Source of the DNA: Aphelocoma coerulescens
Taxonomy: Eukaryota; Chordata; Aves; Passeriformes; Corvidae
NCBI RefSeq assembly: GCF_041296385.1
Contig: NW_027184085.1
Span: 53,659,109-53,723,108, forward strand
DNA length: 64,000 nt
Direction: 5' to 3'
A program made the position numbers and the translations under genes. Below are positions 11,731 to 25,800 of this stretch, one piece after another (position 1 is the stretch's first letter; every line of letters begins with the position of its first letter). Under the pieces are notes generated by a model. It made no database searches and was not told the DNA's origin. It was given only the letters and a program-made list of their open reading frames with translations.

Positions 11731-13189
11731 GTTGACTTTGCTCACCCTGTTGTCCCTGTTCTGTTTCTCATCAGGTGATTTCAGTAATGCATGGTCAGTT
11801 CCTGGGAGTCAGCAGCATTTGGAAGATACTAGAAGAGGTGCAGACAGTAAAATACCCAGAGTTCCCTACTGTGACCACTGGGACTATCAAGCTTATTTAT
11901 GGAAGTTCACATAACAAACTTGGTCACTCAGCCCTGTAACATGAAACTGGTGAAAATCCAGATGTAATGTGGTGGGGTTTTGCAGCAAGGCATGTTTAAA
12001 ACATTTTGTAGCAACCTATTATATTCAGTGTTTGCCCTTTTGCCTTTAAAGTCGCCAAATGGCTTCAAACTTAAAATAGTAAAGGGAAAGCTCAGTATTC
12101 CACTGAAGTACCTATTTATTGTCTCCTTTTTGCCACCCAAAAGGTATTGTGTGTATTCATGTAAAGTTCCAATATATTGAGAACAATGAGGGGCTACAGG
12201 CTATTCATGAAAAGATTGTGTGTTAAGCAGCACTGCATGTACTCAATCCTATAGTGTTTGGCACATACCAGTATGTGACCATTTGCTACTACAGGAAAGT
12301 AGCATGTGAGATGCTGGTGTGCTTCAGCACACTGCTCAGGAGGTACCTAAGCTTCAGAGCTTGGCATGAGGGAAATAGCATAACACAATTTGGATTCAGG
12401 AGGTTCTTGTCATTTTGTGACTAGTATTGCTTGGGTTTTGTCTGGGGCTCCCAGTTTCTTTATGTAGAAGCACAGCCTGAATGCCGAGTACCACTCCCTG
12501 GTGATCTTCTTTGCTGTTTGTTCTGTTCTTTGTTGCTGCAGATGACAGTGAGCTGAAAGCAGCAAGGATGGTGCAGGTTGTCTCCTTGTCCCAACATGTG
12601 TTCTCACCCATTAGGTCTTCCAGTACAGTACCTGGGTCTCTAGGTATCACAGTATCCTGTAGTATCAGATGTTTGCCCTAATAGTCCATAAATGTAATTG
12701 TTATACAGTCCACAAAGCCCAAAACTTAGGCCCATTTCTCTCCTTGACACTATGGTTCCCATAGGTTTATGCTGCAACTTGTGCTTTCTATCACAAACGT
12801 GGCAGAATAGTTGCAGAGTGAGTCACTGTGTCACCTCACTTGTTAGTTTAAGAATTTACATGTTGTACTCTGACCTAGTGATTGGCTTTTTAACCAGAAT
12901 ATGAATTGTGCAGTTAACTAACCTGCTAAACCATTGATAAGACTTATTCCTGCTCTTCTCTTCAGGGAAAGAACCTCCATGAGTTTTGCAAGGGAGACTG
13001 TAGCAGTTGGTAGAACTTCTCCTGACTTCTTGGTGGTTCAAAAATCTGTCCCTTTGCACCTCCATGATTCTCATGGCAGAAGGCAAGATGAGCTCTTTTA
13101 GGAAAGAGTTCCCTGTTTTCCCTCCCAAAGGAATTACTGTTCATACAGGAGTGTAGTATTACCTAAGAGGTGAAAGAACTGGCTCAGAC

Positions 13190-13204
13190 TTAAAAAAAAA
13201 AAAA
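13190..13204. repeat. Poly(A) tract
   Basis: About fourteen A residues, followed by a C-rich and a second A-rich patch up to about 13232. Low-complexity sequence; no retroposed gene was recognised upstream of it. Confidence 0.6.
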
Positions 13205-15049
13205 AGCCCCCAAAAACAACAACCAAAAAAAAGTGGGTGGAAAATAGTAGACATGTATACCAATGCAATGCAGAGTTGTAGCAATAAATAGTCTTTGAAT
13301 AAATAGCAATTGTCAGCTAATCCCAAGCACGTGTAGGACTAGAGGTATGTGTATGCAGCAGGAAGGGTAGGTGGTGACTGCACTGTCCTTTTCCTGTGAG
13401 ATCAGAGGGAAGACCCACTGTGGCCACAACAATAGTGGTGTACAAGGGGCATAAAGTCCTTTCTTTCCCTAATAAGTTTTCTTTTTTTCAGATATTGTTT
13501 TAGAAAGAGAGAAACTCCAGGAGTTAAGGGGCATTAGCTAAACGGAAGGTGTTTTCAGTTTAGCTGCAGATGTAGTTCAATAATACCCGTGACTCCTCAT
13601 TAGGGTGAGATTTTTCAGGACTGCAGGTAGCACATGTTGAAGCTTTCTTCAAAATTCAAACAGGACCTTATTTCTTGTTACTGCTGCACTTCATTTAGTG
13701 TTTTGACCACCCTGTGCTTTGGCACCTCTCTAATCTGCATAAAATAACCATTTACAGAAAACAGTAACTTATTATCTTATTAAATCTGTTCAAAGGAAAC
13801 AAAGGCACTTGTAGGTTGTGACACTTTTCATCCTTTTTGCAGCTCCCACCTTGGTATTATTTTGCAAAGGGTTTGGGTTTTGGTTCAGTTTGGCTTTTTC
13901 TCTAAGCAGTGTGGTTTCTAGAGGAAAACTAGAGGAGGTCTGTCATAGGCCTGACTATGTAAAGTGTAAAGAAGCAGCAGTGCTTTCACCTCCTTACCAC
14001 CTGTGAGGCACAGTTGCAAGATAAAGCTGGTTGGGAAGTGGCTGTGGGTGTGTTGTGTAAATTCTTTTAATTTAAGAAATAAATAAATATTAGGCTGAAG
14101 CAAAGAATTAGGCTTTGGGGTAACCACAGAGACTTTTGGAGAGTTAAATTATTGTGCATCAAGGTGTTACCAGACTGCTAGGTGCACCATGAGAAATGTT
14201 CATTCGTTGCCATCAGCTGGCAAGTACCATCCCATATTACTGAATTTGCACTTCAGTGGAGGATTGTTTTGTGGTTGTAGAGAAGAAAAGCTAAGCATCA
14301 CTTCAAAGCACTTCTGGGCAACAGATATCTCAGCTATCAGCAGGTATCTCTCAAGCAAACGGTGTGGTCAGCACTGTTGATCCGGCAGGTGTGCTGGTGC
14401 TCTATCACTGTTTGTAGTCTACTTGTAAGTCTGGCTTAAAGTTTTCTTAAGCAGAAGATTTAATTTCAAGGGTCATACTTCCTGAGTGCCTTCTTAAAAA
14501 GGTAGTGCTGCAAGTTTATCTACTGGTGCTTTGGGAAGGGCAGAACAGGTGAGTGTCAGGCTGCATGGAGCAATTTGCTGAACATTTATCTCATGTGATC
14601 TGACTTCTTCTACATCTGTGAAGCTCAAAAACGTGGAGGAAAAGAACCCCTGCCTTTCTTGATGCTGCAGATCAGGGTAATAATACATTACTCAATACAC
14701 TGGTTTGAGGCAGAAGCCAACTTTTTGCAGGAAGTGAAGATGGGAAAGAAAGCAGTTTATTCTGAAGATCCCTCTCCCTCCTCTCCTACCCCACAGCTGA
14801 GTGGGGAAGGGAGCTGGTTTGTGTCAGCCTATTTTACGCAGGAGAAGACAATTCATTTTGGAGAAGAGGGAGGGTGCCCTGGGATTCAAAGGAAAACAGA
14901 ACTGGGAGTCTGGGTAAACCTGTGAGCATTGGCAGAGGGAGGCAAACCATTCCTCATCTTAGAATCTTTGTTAAAATGCTGCTCAGCCGTGAGTAACCCC
15001 ACTGTGAATTGGGCAGCAGTGAACTGTTCATTTGACTTTTAAACTTCCA

Positions 15050-15440
15050 TAAACGGGTGGCCTGGAGTTGTCTTGCTGGCTGTACTCCCAGGCAAAGCCA
15101 TGCTGCTGCTGCAAGCAGAAGAGCATCTTTTCCCCCGTCCGCATTCTCTCTGTGCTTTTGGGGGCAGGAGGGGGAGGGAATAACACAAGAGCTTCTTGTT
15201 TGTTAGCTGCCTAACACGGCCTGCCCTCCTCATGCCTTGCTGCCTTGCTCCAAGAGGAGAAGACCTGCCCCAAAGGGGTGCACTCCTCCAGGCAGTGATG
15301 CTGTCAGCATGTGCAGGGAGGGTGCCAGCTGCCTCTGACAAGAGGGTGATTGTGTGGGGAGGGCTATGGCTGCTTGACGCGCTGACTGGAGCGGTCGGGA
15401 TCTGGCACACTGCGTCATCCCACAGAGCGGGTGGGATGCT
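15050..15440. promoter_or_regulatory. CpG-enriched intronic segment, possible regulatory element
   Basis: In an intron that is otherwise CpG-poor, this roughly 400-bp stretch is GC-richer and has about ten CpG dinucleotides, several clustered at 15376-15430. That cluster includes a TGCGTCA motif at 15411-15417, which resembles ATF/AP-1 sites. Frames are open on both strands (about 106 codons on + and 138 on -), which follows from the GC content and does not resemble any protein I know. A regulatory role is inference only. Confidence 0.3.
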
Positions 15441-18400
15441 GAATCCTAGGAACAAGTCAAAAGCAGAGAACAGATTTTTTTTTTCATGCCCTCTTGTTGT
15501 TTTTTTCCTTGAGTAAAATAGTTTAAACAGAAGGAAGTGATTTCATAGCTGAGCCCTTTTTTCTTTTAACAAGGCTGCTTTTGAAATCTTTCAAAAGTAA
15601 CAAGGAACATAAAGCTCTTTCTCTAAACCATGCCTTTCCTTTGCACTGGAACTAAGGAAGGACTGATCTGTGCACTGCACATAGCCATAAAATCATGTCT
15701 GGTTTGGCTTGCAGCTCAGTGACACTTTGCCTTTCGCCACCACCATGTGTTCCCTTTAAATGAGCAATCACGGAGCAGGCAGAAACTGAGCAGATACATC
15801 AGCTGAAACTTGGCATCCTCTCTTCTGTTCTCCACTTTTTCTCATATTACATTTAAAGACAAAGTTAAACTGTTTTTCTGGTGGGGATTATAGACTCTGA
15901 AAGCACTTGTCTGGGCCAGTTGTAGGTTTGGCCCAACAATGGGTGACAATATCTAACTGTTGTTTTAAGAAGTAGTGAAAGCACCAAATTAAGGATTTCA
16001 GAACCCAAGTCTGGATAAACTAGCTCTGGTCCAGATTTGCTTGGCCTGCAATCAGTCATGAAAGGCTAGGATCTTTCAGTTGTTTTCAGGTGCATACCTG
16101 CATTTGTAGAGAACTACTGGCTTAGAATGTTACTGTTGGAAAGTTAGCCTATATTGCTCCTGCCTAAATGCTGATTAAATATCCATCCCAATTTGTAACC
16201 TTGTTTTTACAGTGTGGATAACTCTGCTGTATACCTCCATATGCATCTTTGGGCATTCCTCTCTATTTAGAATTTAGACTGTGAGATTGTGATACTGAGG
16301 GTTTGTAACTGTATTTCAAATAAGCACAATACCTACAACCATTCTTATTTGTATTTTACTAATTCTGATGATTAACCTTACTATGTTGGGTGAGTTCTCA
16401 ATGTTGTTTGCCCAAAATTAGGCATGCCTGTTTACCCGAGCACCACAGCTAGCCCCCAAGATGTAGGGAGACCAAACAATGAATTCATAATTGTTTACCC
16501 TTTATGTTCCTGGGAAGTAAAAAGACACTTAGGACTTCCCTGCCGGTAGAATCATCCACTTTGTTTACAGGAATGTGGTTTACTCTGTAAGATTGGGAAA
16601 CTAATGTGGGCACAGATAAAAAAGGTGAAGGGTCTTTTTGTATAAACTGTTTTGACTTAAGGGAGTCTCACTGTTTTTGAAGACAGTCCTTTACTTATTA
16701 TAACGAAGAAATAAGTGCAAGAAAAACATCTGGAAGTTCACTATAAACATCTGGAAGGGTAGAACTACTCAGCAACAGCTTTTTTCCTGCCCTCTCTGCT
16801 GCAGTTATGGATTGCATTAGACTTATTTTTTTTACTTTTGTAGCTTTTCTTTCACATCTAGGTACCAAATAGGGTTGGAAAGCAGCAATATACTGTTAAT
16901 GCACATGAGTGTTCATATATGCTCTAGCTACACAGCTAAAGCAAATAAAGTTCATTATTGACAACTTTAAGCTTTCTGAGTGGTTGTTTTGATATGCAGT
17001 CTGTATCTTGTATCTTGTAAAACTGTTCCCTGTTTCCTCTCATGCAGTAAAAGCACTTGATTATCAGTAGAAAATAAAAAGATTGTGAAATAGTGCTACA
17101 ACCTGATTGAAAGCACATGGTGTCTTCACAGAGGCATGTCTTTATTTCCATATCCCTCATGGAGTGTCAGGTAATTAACTGGAATGGCTTATCTTTGTTG
17201 GCCTTAAGGCTTAAGCAATATGAAATATATTTCACCAGTTACCAGGGCTGTGGTCCTGGCTGGAGATGAAGATGATCGTGTCTAGACAGAGCTTGGTTAT
17301 GGTATCACTCAAGCTTTGATAGACCTCCCCTGCCCACAGAACATTATTCCTGTGAGTCAGAGGAAGCATCAGCCCCCATAGCACAATGCATCTTATAGGA
17401 AGATCTTCTGGAGAAGCCAGGGTTTAACTCTTAGTCCAGTGACTGTAAGGAGACAACTTCACCTATTTACATCCTCCTTGAGGAGTCCTGCTGGTGTCAA
17501 GAGAGATGAGCTTTCCAGCAGCATTTTCCCTGTGATGACTGAAATTGAGGGTGCCTTAGATTGGGGATGTCCTTCCACCAGGTAGCAGTGGCCTCATGGG
17601 GCAAAGAGCAGCATCCAGTCAGGTATTTTTCCTGTAATTCTTGCCTTAGAGAGTTGGGCTGGGCAGTAAGATCAGGCTGGAATTCAGATGAGAGCAGCAT
17701 TTTTCACAGCTTCTTCTCTGGAAGTGGTGCAGTGTGAAGCCATAAATACCATGTTACCCTGTAGTCTGTGCAGGGGGCCCGTTCAGAGTCACCAACCCTA
17801 CCTGACCCCCGTGTCACAGAAATGTCGCTTGCGTATTGATTTAGTCCTGACGGAAAAACAGGGGAATAAACTCTCGAACTGGTGTGAGCAATACAGGTCT
17901 GAGCATCAATGACTTTCTGTTCTAGCGCACAGGGTGCCGTTATGTGTAGTCCCAGTGGTTTTAGATAAGTATATTTTAAAAGTGCATAAACTGGGAATTT
18001 AACCCTACAGTCAAGTAAACTGGGAAATTGTTGCTGATGACTGTAGTCTAAATGGAGAGCTCAAAGAGTTTAAAGGATAAGTTCTTATTGCATTGTTTGG
18101 AGAGGGAAAATTTGTAGTAAATGCTTTCAGAGCTGCAGTGTGACAACAGTACTTTCAAGCTGTATCATCAAATAATCGTATGAAAAAGTGAAATCTTGAT
18201 TAAAATTATTATTTATAGCACACCTTATCTATCCTGCAGGATTTTGATGACTTGGGTTTCTCTCTCTTCTCTCAAGGCCTTAGGAGTAGTTCTGATTGCT
18301 CCTCAAAAGCTTCTTGCAGGAAAAAACATGCAGTTCAGGGGGTCGGTGATTTCCAGACCTTGCCATTTCTACTTATTGTCTATTATGTATTATCTTTTTG

Positions 18401-21400
18401 GTTTTGTTGCTGGGTTGTTTTTTTTTTTTTATTTCCCCTGTGCATCTTAATGACATTTTAATATTGACTTAAGTAACAGTGTGCTTTTAGGTTTCAAGTA
18501 GATGAAGGGGAATGGAAGTCCTCATATTATTGCATATATTTGTTAGAAGGTTTCATTGTGAAATCACTCAGATTTAATAACAAGAAGTTTAATTTTTAGT
18601 CAGTGATTCATAACAAGTGTACTAATATTTTTGTGTTTGTAAATGTATTCTATTTTCTTGATAAATACTGCTTGATCACTATATTAGACAAGTCTAGCAC
18701 TGTTTTCTAACAGGAAGATAAATTTTCACAAAGAATTATTAAAAATCAGTTAAGTTTTCTTTTTGCAATTAAAATAACAGAGGCATGAAAACTTGCCAAG
18801 GATCTATGTACAATATGTACATTACTATGCAGTGATTGTAGTGTGTTTAAAATTAACACCCTTCACAGGATGTTTCTTGATTGCTTGATACATTTCATGC
18901 TGCTAGTAAAAGCAGTACTATGTGTGCTCTCTCTCAAAATCTCAGTCACTGATCATTTTTGTTGTCATTTACAGTTCTTCAAATGAATACTAGTGGATCT
19001 TCTTGAATTTTTTCTAGTAGTCCCAGACCAAATCTCTACCTGTTACTGGTTGGCTGGTGAGAATGCTGAAAGGAAAAATAATAAGGAAGCACAGCATCTG
19101 GAAATCACAGTGTGGTCAGTTTGTTTGTGTGATAAACTTCCTAAGTAGCTTTCTTTTCCAAAACAAGCCCATGCAAGCTCCACTTCATGAAGCAGAAGTT
19201 TACTGGTGCCTTGTATCCAGGCAACTCTCCCTGAACCCAGAGTGTGGCTGGGTGTGTAGGGAGTCTCATTCTAAATGTTTTGCTTTATTTCTTCACCAAC
19301 TCTCTCAATTTTATTGCATCCACAGCTAAAGCTGATAGATCCCTGGTAACTTTTCTCTAAAGGATTCCAGGTATCCTTGTGGCATTCATGCACCTGGGGA
19401 ACCCAGTTGCAAGTTTTCCCCTTCTTTCCCCCTTCAGTTAAGAATAAGAATTATTTATTTTCATTCAGGATCCTTTGAAAATGCACTTTGAGGAACTTCC
19501 ATCATTTCCCAAGATAGGAATGTGGTTTTATTTTATTTTATTCTTGAGAGGGAAAAATGTCTCTAGTAAATACGTTCCTTTAAGTATGATGAAAATGAGG
19601 CCTTGTTTAATAAAAGTCTTTCCCCTGACTTCAGTATAATTTATTACCTTTTCAGGGAAAAAATAATTTTTTGCTTATAATTTTTTTTTGAATCAAAATA
19701 TGAACACGAGTGCAAGAACTACTTAAGGTATGCCCCTTTCTGGCAATTCTTGGAAAAAGGAAGAGAGCTTTCATCTGCCCTTCAAATTTATTTCTAATTG
19801 CTTGCATAAGTTTCATCCTTTTTCAAAGAAGCTTCTAAAATTAATTGCATTGGCAAAAGTAGATATATTTCTCAACAGGCCCTGAGAATTGATTTTTATT
19901 TTCCTTTAATTTAATAATAGGATTTGGAAATCACACCTTGACCCTGAAAAATAGAATCCAAGACTTTCACTTTGATCCAGGTAAAATAACAAAATGCTGA
20001 CTACGGAGTGATAGTCACTTACTGAAAATCCACACTAAATCAAAATTAATTAGTAGCATGTCTTTCTCTGAGATCAGACTCCACTTAGCAGTGCTACATC
20101 CATGAGTGAGTACTCATCAACCTGGGCTTTTCTAAAACAATGCAGATGGGCACGTTTTGTGAGACATTTGCTCTAAAACAGAGGCCTTGGTAAACTTTGC
20201 TGAATACCCAGGCCAGAAATTGTTACCAAGAAGAGATTTTGAAAATCAGATGTATGAGAAGGTTTACTGTAATGCCAGCACATGACAAAGTCCTACTGAT
20301 CTCTCAAAATTTGAAAATTTTGAATTTTGAATTTTTTTTGGAAGAGAAGTGGGAATCCATCCTTTCTTTAGAAGAGGCAACAGTAGTGCTTTTACAAAAG
20401 GGCTGCTCACCGCATAACATTTTTGTCCTCTAGAAAACCCATAGTTACATCAGGATTTTGATTGTAAATGTTTTGCTTATTTTGTTCACTTACTTTCTGG
20501 ATTATATTTCTTGCCCCCTCAGCTAAAACTGATACATCCTTGGCAACTCTTGAAGCAAAGCATTTGCAGTCTGAAGGTTTGGAGTAAGGTCCATGCCCAG
20601 CCACTGGCTTCTGTTTTCACCTTTGTGATACCATTTGTCCTTCCTGTGTTTCAGCAAACACCACTCAGGTGCTAAATCAAACTTACAGCTAGACCTCAGC
20701 TTCAGAAATTATGTGAACAAAAATGCCAGCTGATAACTTCTCATTGTAAAACTGCATTCAATGAGGCACTGAACTGTTGTTTGTTTCCACCAGTGGAAAG
20801 CACTGACAACAACAGACTGTTTTGTGCAAGGGGAGCAGTGGTGCTCCTTCTGCATTGCTTCATTGCACGTGAGCAGTGTGATTAAGTATTCTGGGTTGTT
20901 TCTTTATTCTGGGATAATCCATGAAAATGGAAAAATAATGATTTTCAATATCAAATTATTTTTGCCTTTATAGTTTCAATGAAACTATGGCTCTTAACAT
21001 CGAAGCACAGAGTTATTGCTGATGGCAAAACTTGCTGAGACATCTGAGGTACAGCAGCCAGTCAGTGCAGTGGGAAATGGTCAGCAGTGAATGATAGCTT
21101 TCAGACAGCAGCCATGCCTCCATCCTTCTAGCCTCAGCATGAAAAGAATGTTCAACAAAAAGCTTAGTTTGAAAAAAAAAAAGAAATTAAAAGTGGTCCA
21201 TCAGTGAGCTCAGTGACAGCACCGCCATGAATATGAAACACAAAAACAGGAAGCTGTTCTGCCAGCACCAGAAGAACTCAGAATTGTATTTTCCTTTCAA
21301 ATTCATATTCTAAATACATTTATTTTAGAAAATGCACAAAGATCTTTTTAGGTTTTTTTCTTTTTTTTTCCCAGCCCTTCCATCATACGTTTCTCTCACA

Positions 21401-22848
21401 CACTTACACATTTGATATCCTTCTTTAAAGCTGGAAGTAACAACAGCAGCAGAAGATCCCCATCCTTTCTGCACTTCTTATTTGGGAAAACTTTGTGTCT
21501 CGCTTCTACTTTCCTCAGCATAAGAAAATGTCACTGAAGTTCATTTTCCTGTATCCACATGGGTACATGTAGTGGTACTATGTCCAAGTGTGCTGCTTGT
21601 GAAATGTGGCAGGTCTGCTGGTGGACACATATCCTTTCCCATCAATGCCGAGAGAACAGCAAGGGCTCAGAGCTTGTATGGCAGGTCATGAAATTTTGGA
21701 ACCTGTGACACCATTTGTAAATCTGAGGCATTTAATTCCCAAGCTCTAGTGCTGTCCATCAGTCTGCGCTATTTAGTGATGTACTGGAGCAAGGGGAATT
21801 GCTGTAAGTGAAAATCTTTGTTTTCTGGACCTACCAGCAGACAGGAGGTGTTTGAACACCATGGGATGAGTGCTTTGAAGTTTGTGGATAGGGTGACCTA
21901 AAGTTTTGCAACTGGGAAAGTGAGAACTTGGTCTGTAAATCTGCTCCAGACATATCTGCCATGGGGGTGGCCATCTGCTTCTGCTAGGAGAATAGCCTCT
22001 TATGTGTTGCATAAGGTTGCATGAGGTTGAAGTAACAATTCCTTGATGGTAGCATTAAAAGCCTCTGAGGTTACTGTAAAGAAAAAAGTTTGAGAGGAGA
22101 GAGAGAGAAATTCTGTTGCATTTTTTTGTGTTTGAGTAAGAGCTATTTGCTTGGGTCTTTCTGTTTTAATAAAGTACTTGGTATCTGATTACAAGTTTGT
22201 TAATATAACCATAGATATGTGAGAACACTTAAGATTTTTGAAATATCTTCCTTCATGAAAGAAGTCATCTCCTAAAGAAAAGGGAGGGAATTTAGCTGTT
22301 AAAAGGAGAAAAATCTGCCAAGCTCCCCTGGACTCAGTACCTTCCTTGTTCTCCTAAAAGCAGTTTTGAGGGAGCTGTTTCCCATCTTCTGATATTGATA
22401 TAACCTCAGAAGGAACTTGTTCTGACATATGGCATTGATAATTCTCATCTTCCCTTGTTTTAAGTTGCTTTAAGGTGCTCATTTTTTGCTTTTCTAGAGA
22501 AGTACAAGGAGTAATTTAGAGATTAATTTTCTAAAAATTACTCAGCAAAAGCTGAGTATATAGAGAGTAAAAAAAAACCTGTGTAAAATTATTGTGTATT
22601 TGTAGAATGGCTGCCACTTTCTTCTTTTAAACAGACTAAAACTGAAAACTGGATAGATGCAATGTTGTGGGACATAGCTCTAAGGGTGCTGGGTGCCGAG
22701 GGAACATCGCTTGCTGCCTGCATGCTGCCTGATACTCAGCCTTGTGAACACATTTGGCCTTCCAGATGCACTTTTTATTTACCCTCCTTCAACAAGGAGA
22801 GAGTAATACCAGAGTGTGTTGTAGCTTTACTTCTTTCCCACTTTTGTC

Positions 22849-22867
22849 TCACACACACACACACACA
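22849..22867. repeat. (CA)n microsatellite
   Basis: About nine CA/AC units followed by an A run, within the long LPAR1 intron. Short and probably only weakly polymorphic. Confidence 0.85.
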
Positions 22868-25800
22868 AAAAATAAAAGGTAAAGTGAATGGATATTTGTT
22901 AATAGGCAATAATTGTCCCTGTAGACCAGGGGGACTGAAAATGTCCTGCATTGAGGGTGATCTGCATCTGATCCATGCCTATTTAGCCAGAGTTCTGCAC
23001 AAAATGAGTTGTGTGGGTTTCTGTCTTTCCAGCAGAAAAGCTCGATTCACTCTGTGGGGAGGAGGGATCAATTTAAGTCAACAAACAAAGCAAAGTACTT
23101 AGCTTGAAATAAGTAATGTAGCATTCTTTAGATGAACTTTCAGCTTATTCACCCATCAAATACCTGAGTGCTGCACTCACCATGTGTAGTGCTGTTACAA
23201 AGCAGAAGGCTTTCAGGTACACTGGCCTTGCCCCGCCAAGTAGGGTGAGAGGTGTGGATAAAGCCACAGAGACTCCAGAAATATGACTTTTTAAGCACAT
23301 TCCAGAGAACACAGTACTGATTGATGCTGTTTCCCATGAGATTTTCCTTTCATTTAGTTTTTTTTTGATTCCTCACCCTCCTGTCTCTCCTTTCCCTCTG
23401 TTCCCATCTCTCCACTGTCTTATTTATAACTTTATCTGTGTGGCCTTGCCGCTGTTTGGCTGGTGGGCAGGAGCAGCACCTCTGACAGCCAGACAAACTG
23501 TCAGGATAAGCCGTGGGAGCCTGAGCTGTCGGAGGATGTTCTGGGGCCTTCACCCTCTCCTGGAGCACTGGTGGCCCCATCTCACGTGTCTCTGAGCTGG
23601 ATTGGGCTGCCAGACTGTCCTGGCTTGTGGCATGGCATAGAGAAGCAATTTCAGGCCTATTTCCAGAAAACAAAGTGTATCCATCTTCCTGCAAAACATT
23701 GTCATAGGCATAAAGATCCAGTGTATAGAGATTTACTCCTAGAAGAAAGAGCAATGCTTTTTTTTCCTGAATTATTGGAACCACATTGTGCAATGATAGG
23801 CCCATCTGTTCCATTTTTACCCTGCTAGTTCGCCATTTAGGCCTCTCATTGATTTATCTCTCTGATTGAAGGAGAGAAGTACCTCAGAGGGAGGAGTATT
23901 GAGTTCTTTGCCTGCTGAGTAGGCAGCCATTTGCTTCCCAGCTTCCCTGAATATGCTGATCCAACAAAGGGGGGCACCAGGATGCAAAAGACCATGCTGC
24001 CTTTGGCCACTGGCCAGGCACAGGTCAATTTACAATTGCTGCTGAGATTTTGGGGGTCAAGGGGTTGGGTTTCTTTCCTCAGATAGCTCCCTCTGCATCC
24101 ATGGGAGCTCACAGAAACCAACCAGTGCTGACACATCCCGTGGTTAAAGCTGCAGAGGATACCTGACTTTCCAACCTCTCCTCAGTGCTCTGGGAAACTC
24201 AACAGACGTTGACAACATCAGAAAGATACTTTATAAAATTTATTTTATTTTTTGTAGTTGTCTTGTACTTCCAGTTCCTAAGTCCTAAGTACTGATTGAT
24301 CATCAGTAATTGAAAAAGTAGATTGCACAGAAATACTGGCCAGTTAAGGTGTGATCCATAAGAAAATTGCACCTGTTTGAGTATTTACAATTGGGAGGGA
24401 TGTATAGCCATCCCTACAGATGTAGCAATTCTCTAGGATACAGTGCATACAACAGTGCCTCAAATTCCAACATCGGCATTTAAAATGAGTGGAGAGAGCT
24501 GGCTGAAGCACAAGTTCTGCATTTGTCTGTATAAACACAAGGATTTTTCCGCAAGTGCTGTTGAAATCTTAGCAGGGACACAAACCAGATTTCAAACCTG
24601 GCCTTGACCTTGAAAACAGTGATGAAATACATTAAAACCTTGACCACGAACCATTCATAAGCTTTGTACTTTATTGCACTTCACTTTAGAACAATACACC
24701 TTTCTCCCCAAAGTTTGAAGACTGGTCTCCTGCGTCCATAGGCTATCAAGAATTACCCTTGACCCATACAGTACAGGGAATCTTGCAAAGCATCACTTAT
24801 GGGATGTCTCCATGGCATAATGCACTGTTGAGTGCAGATTTTCCCTGAAATAACAAAGAAAATGTTATACTTGCCAGAGGCTTTATTAGAGAAGCTTGAC
24901 ATCCTTTTCATTTGAAATTTAAGTTCACCACCTCTTTTTGCTGCAGTTGCTTTCAAATAGAAGAGATAAACGTCTAATGGATGCACCAGTTTCACTGAGT
25001 GTCTCCTCAGATGTATGTAAGAAAGCAGAAAGCAGAATAAATAAAAATGTCAGCCCAAGCAGAAAGCTTCTTATGTTGTAAAGAGTTAAGTTGGTTTTTT
25101 TTAATAGAAAGTAGTGTTAGTACAGTGCACAGGCTCTAGTACCCTGATATGCCTAAAAATCTGCATGTATGCAATTTTGAAGGCAGCATTTTGTAGCAGT
25201 GTTTTATAGTGGAGTTCTGTGTGTGCTGAAATCTGTGATAGTCAGATGTTTGTTGCCACACCTTGAAACCATATCCTCCACTTCTGTGACACAGACTGAC
25301 CACTTTCAAAAAAACAAGAAAAGTCCACATGCTTGGAAGATGGGTAGTGTATTTTTTTGTTGTTTAAACACCTCTATTTCTCACACTTCAGAAAAATAAA
25401 ACACAAAGTGCTTGGAAATCCCAGGCACATTGCCAGCATTTTAAAGACCTGAAAAAAGTTGTTAGGCTAGCAGTAGGTTTGGAAACTTGATGAACCAACA
25501 TGAGAGATATCAATAAGAGAAATATCTGGAAATATTTAATGATTCAGTTGCTCAGTTCTTGTATGAATTTTTCTTTAATTTAGATGGAGGACTTGTGTTA
25601 GAATATTTTCACCCTTATTGATTAAAGGGTGCATATAGATATTGCAGTTTGTGCCCTTGGTATGAGGGTTTTCCAGGGGACACCTCATTTTTGTGACCCT
25701 CTTTGTGGCAGTGTCTTCTGGCTCCAGGACTTGGTTAGAGTTCATGAGCACTCATGAGCTGATAAAGACATCTCTGTGATGCTGTCACATTAAGAGTAAG

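Noticed and set aside
11727..11735. Intron-retained LPAR1 form ending Lys-Cys-stop
   Set aside because: It would truncate the receptor in TM6; there is no sequence support beyond the read-through frame.
15039..15455. 138-codon minus-strand open frame
   Set aside because: Explained by local GC content; no domain, no splice or promoter context, and an equally open frame exists on the other strand.
22662..23102. 146-codon plus-strand open frame
   Set aside because: It spans the (CA)n microsatellite and has no protein-like features.
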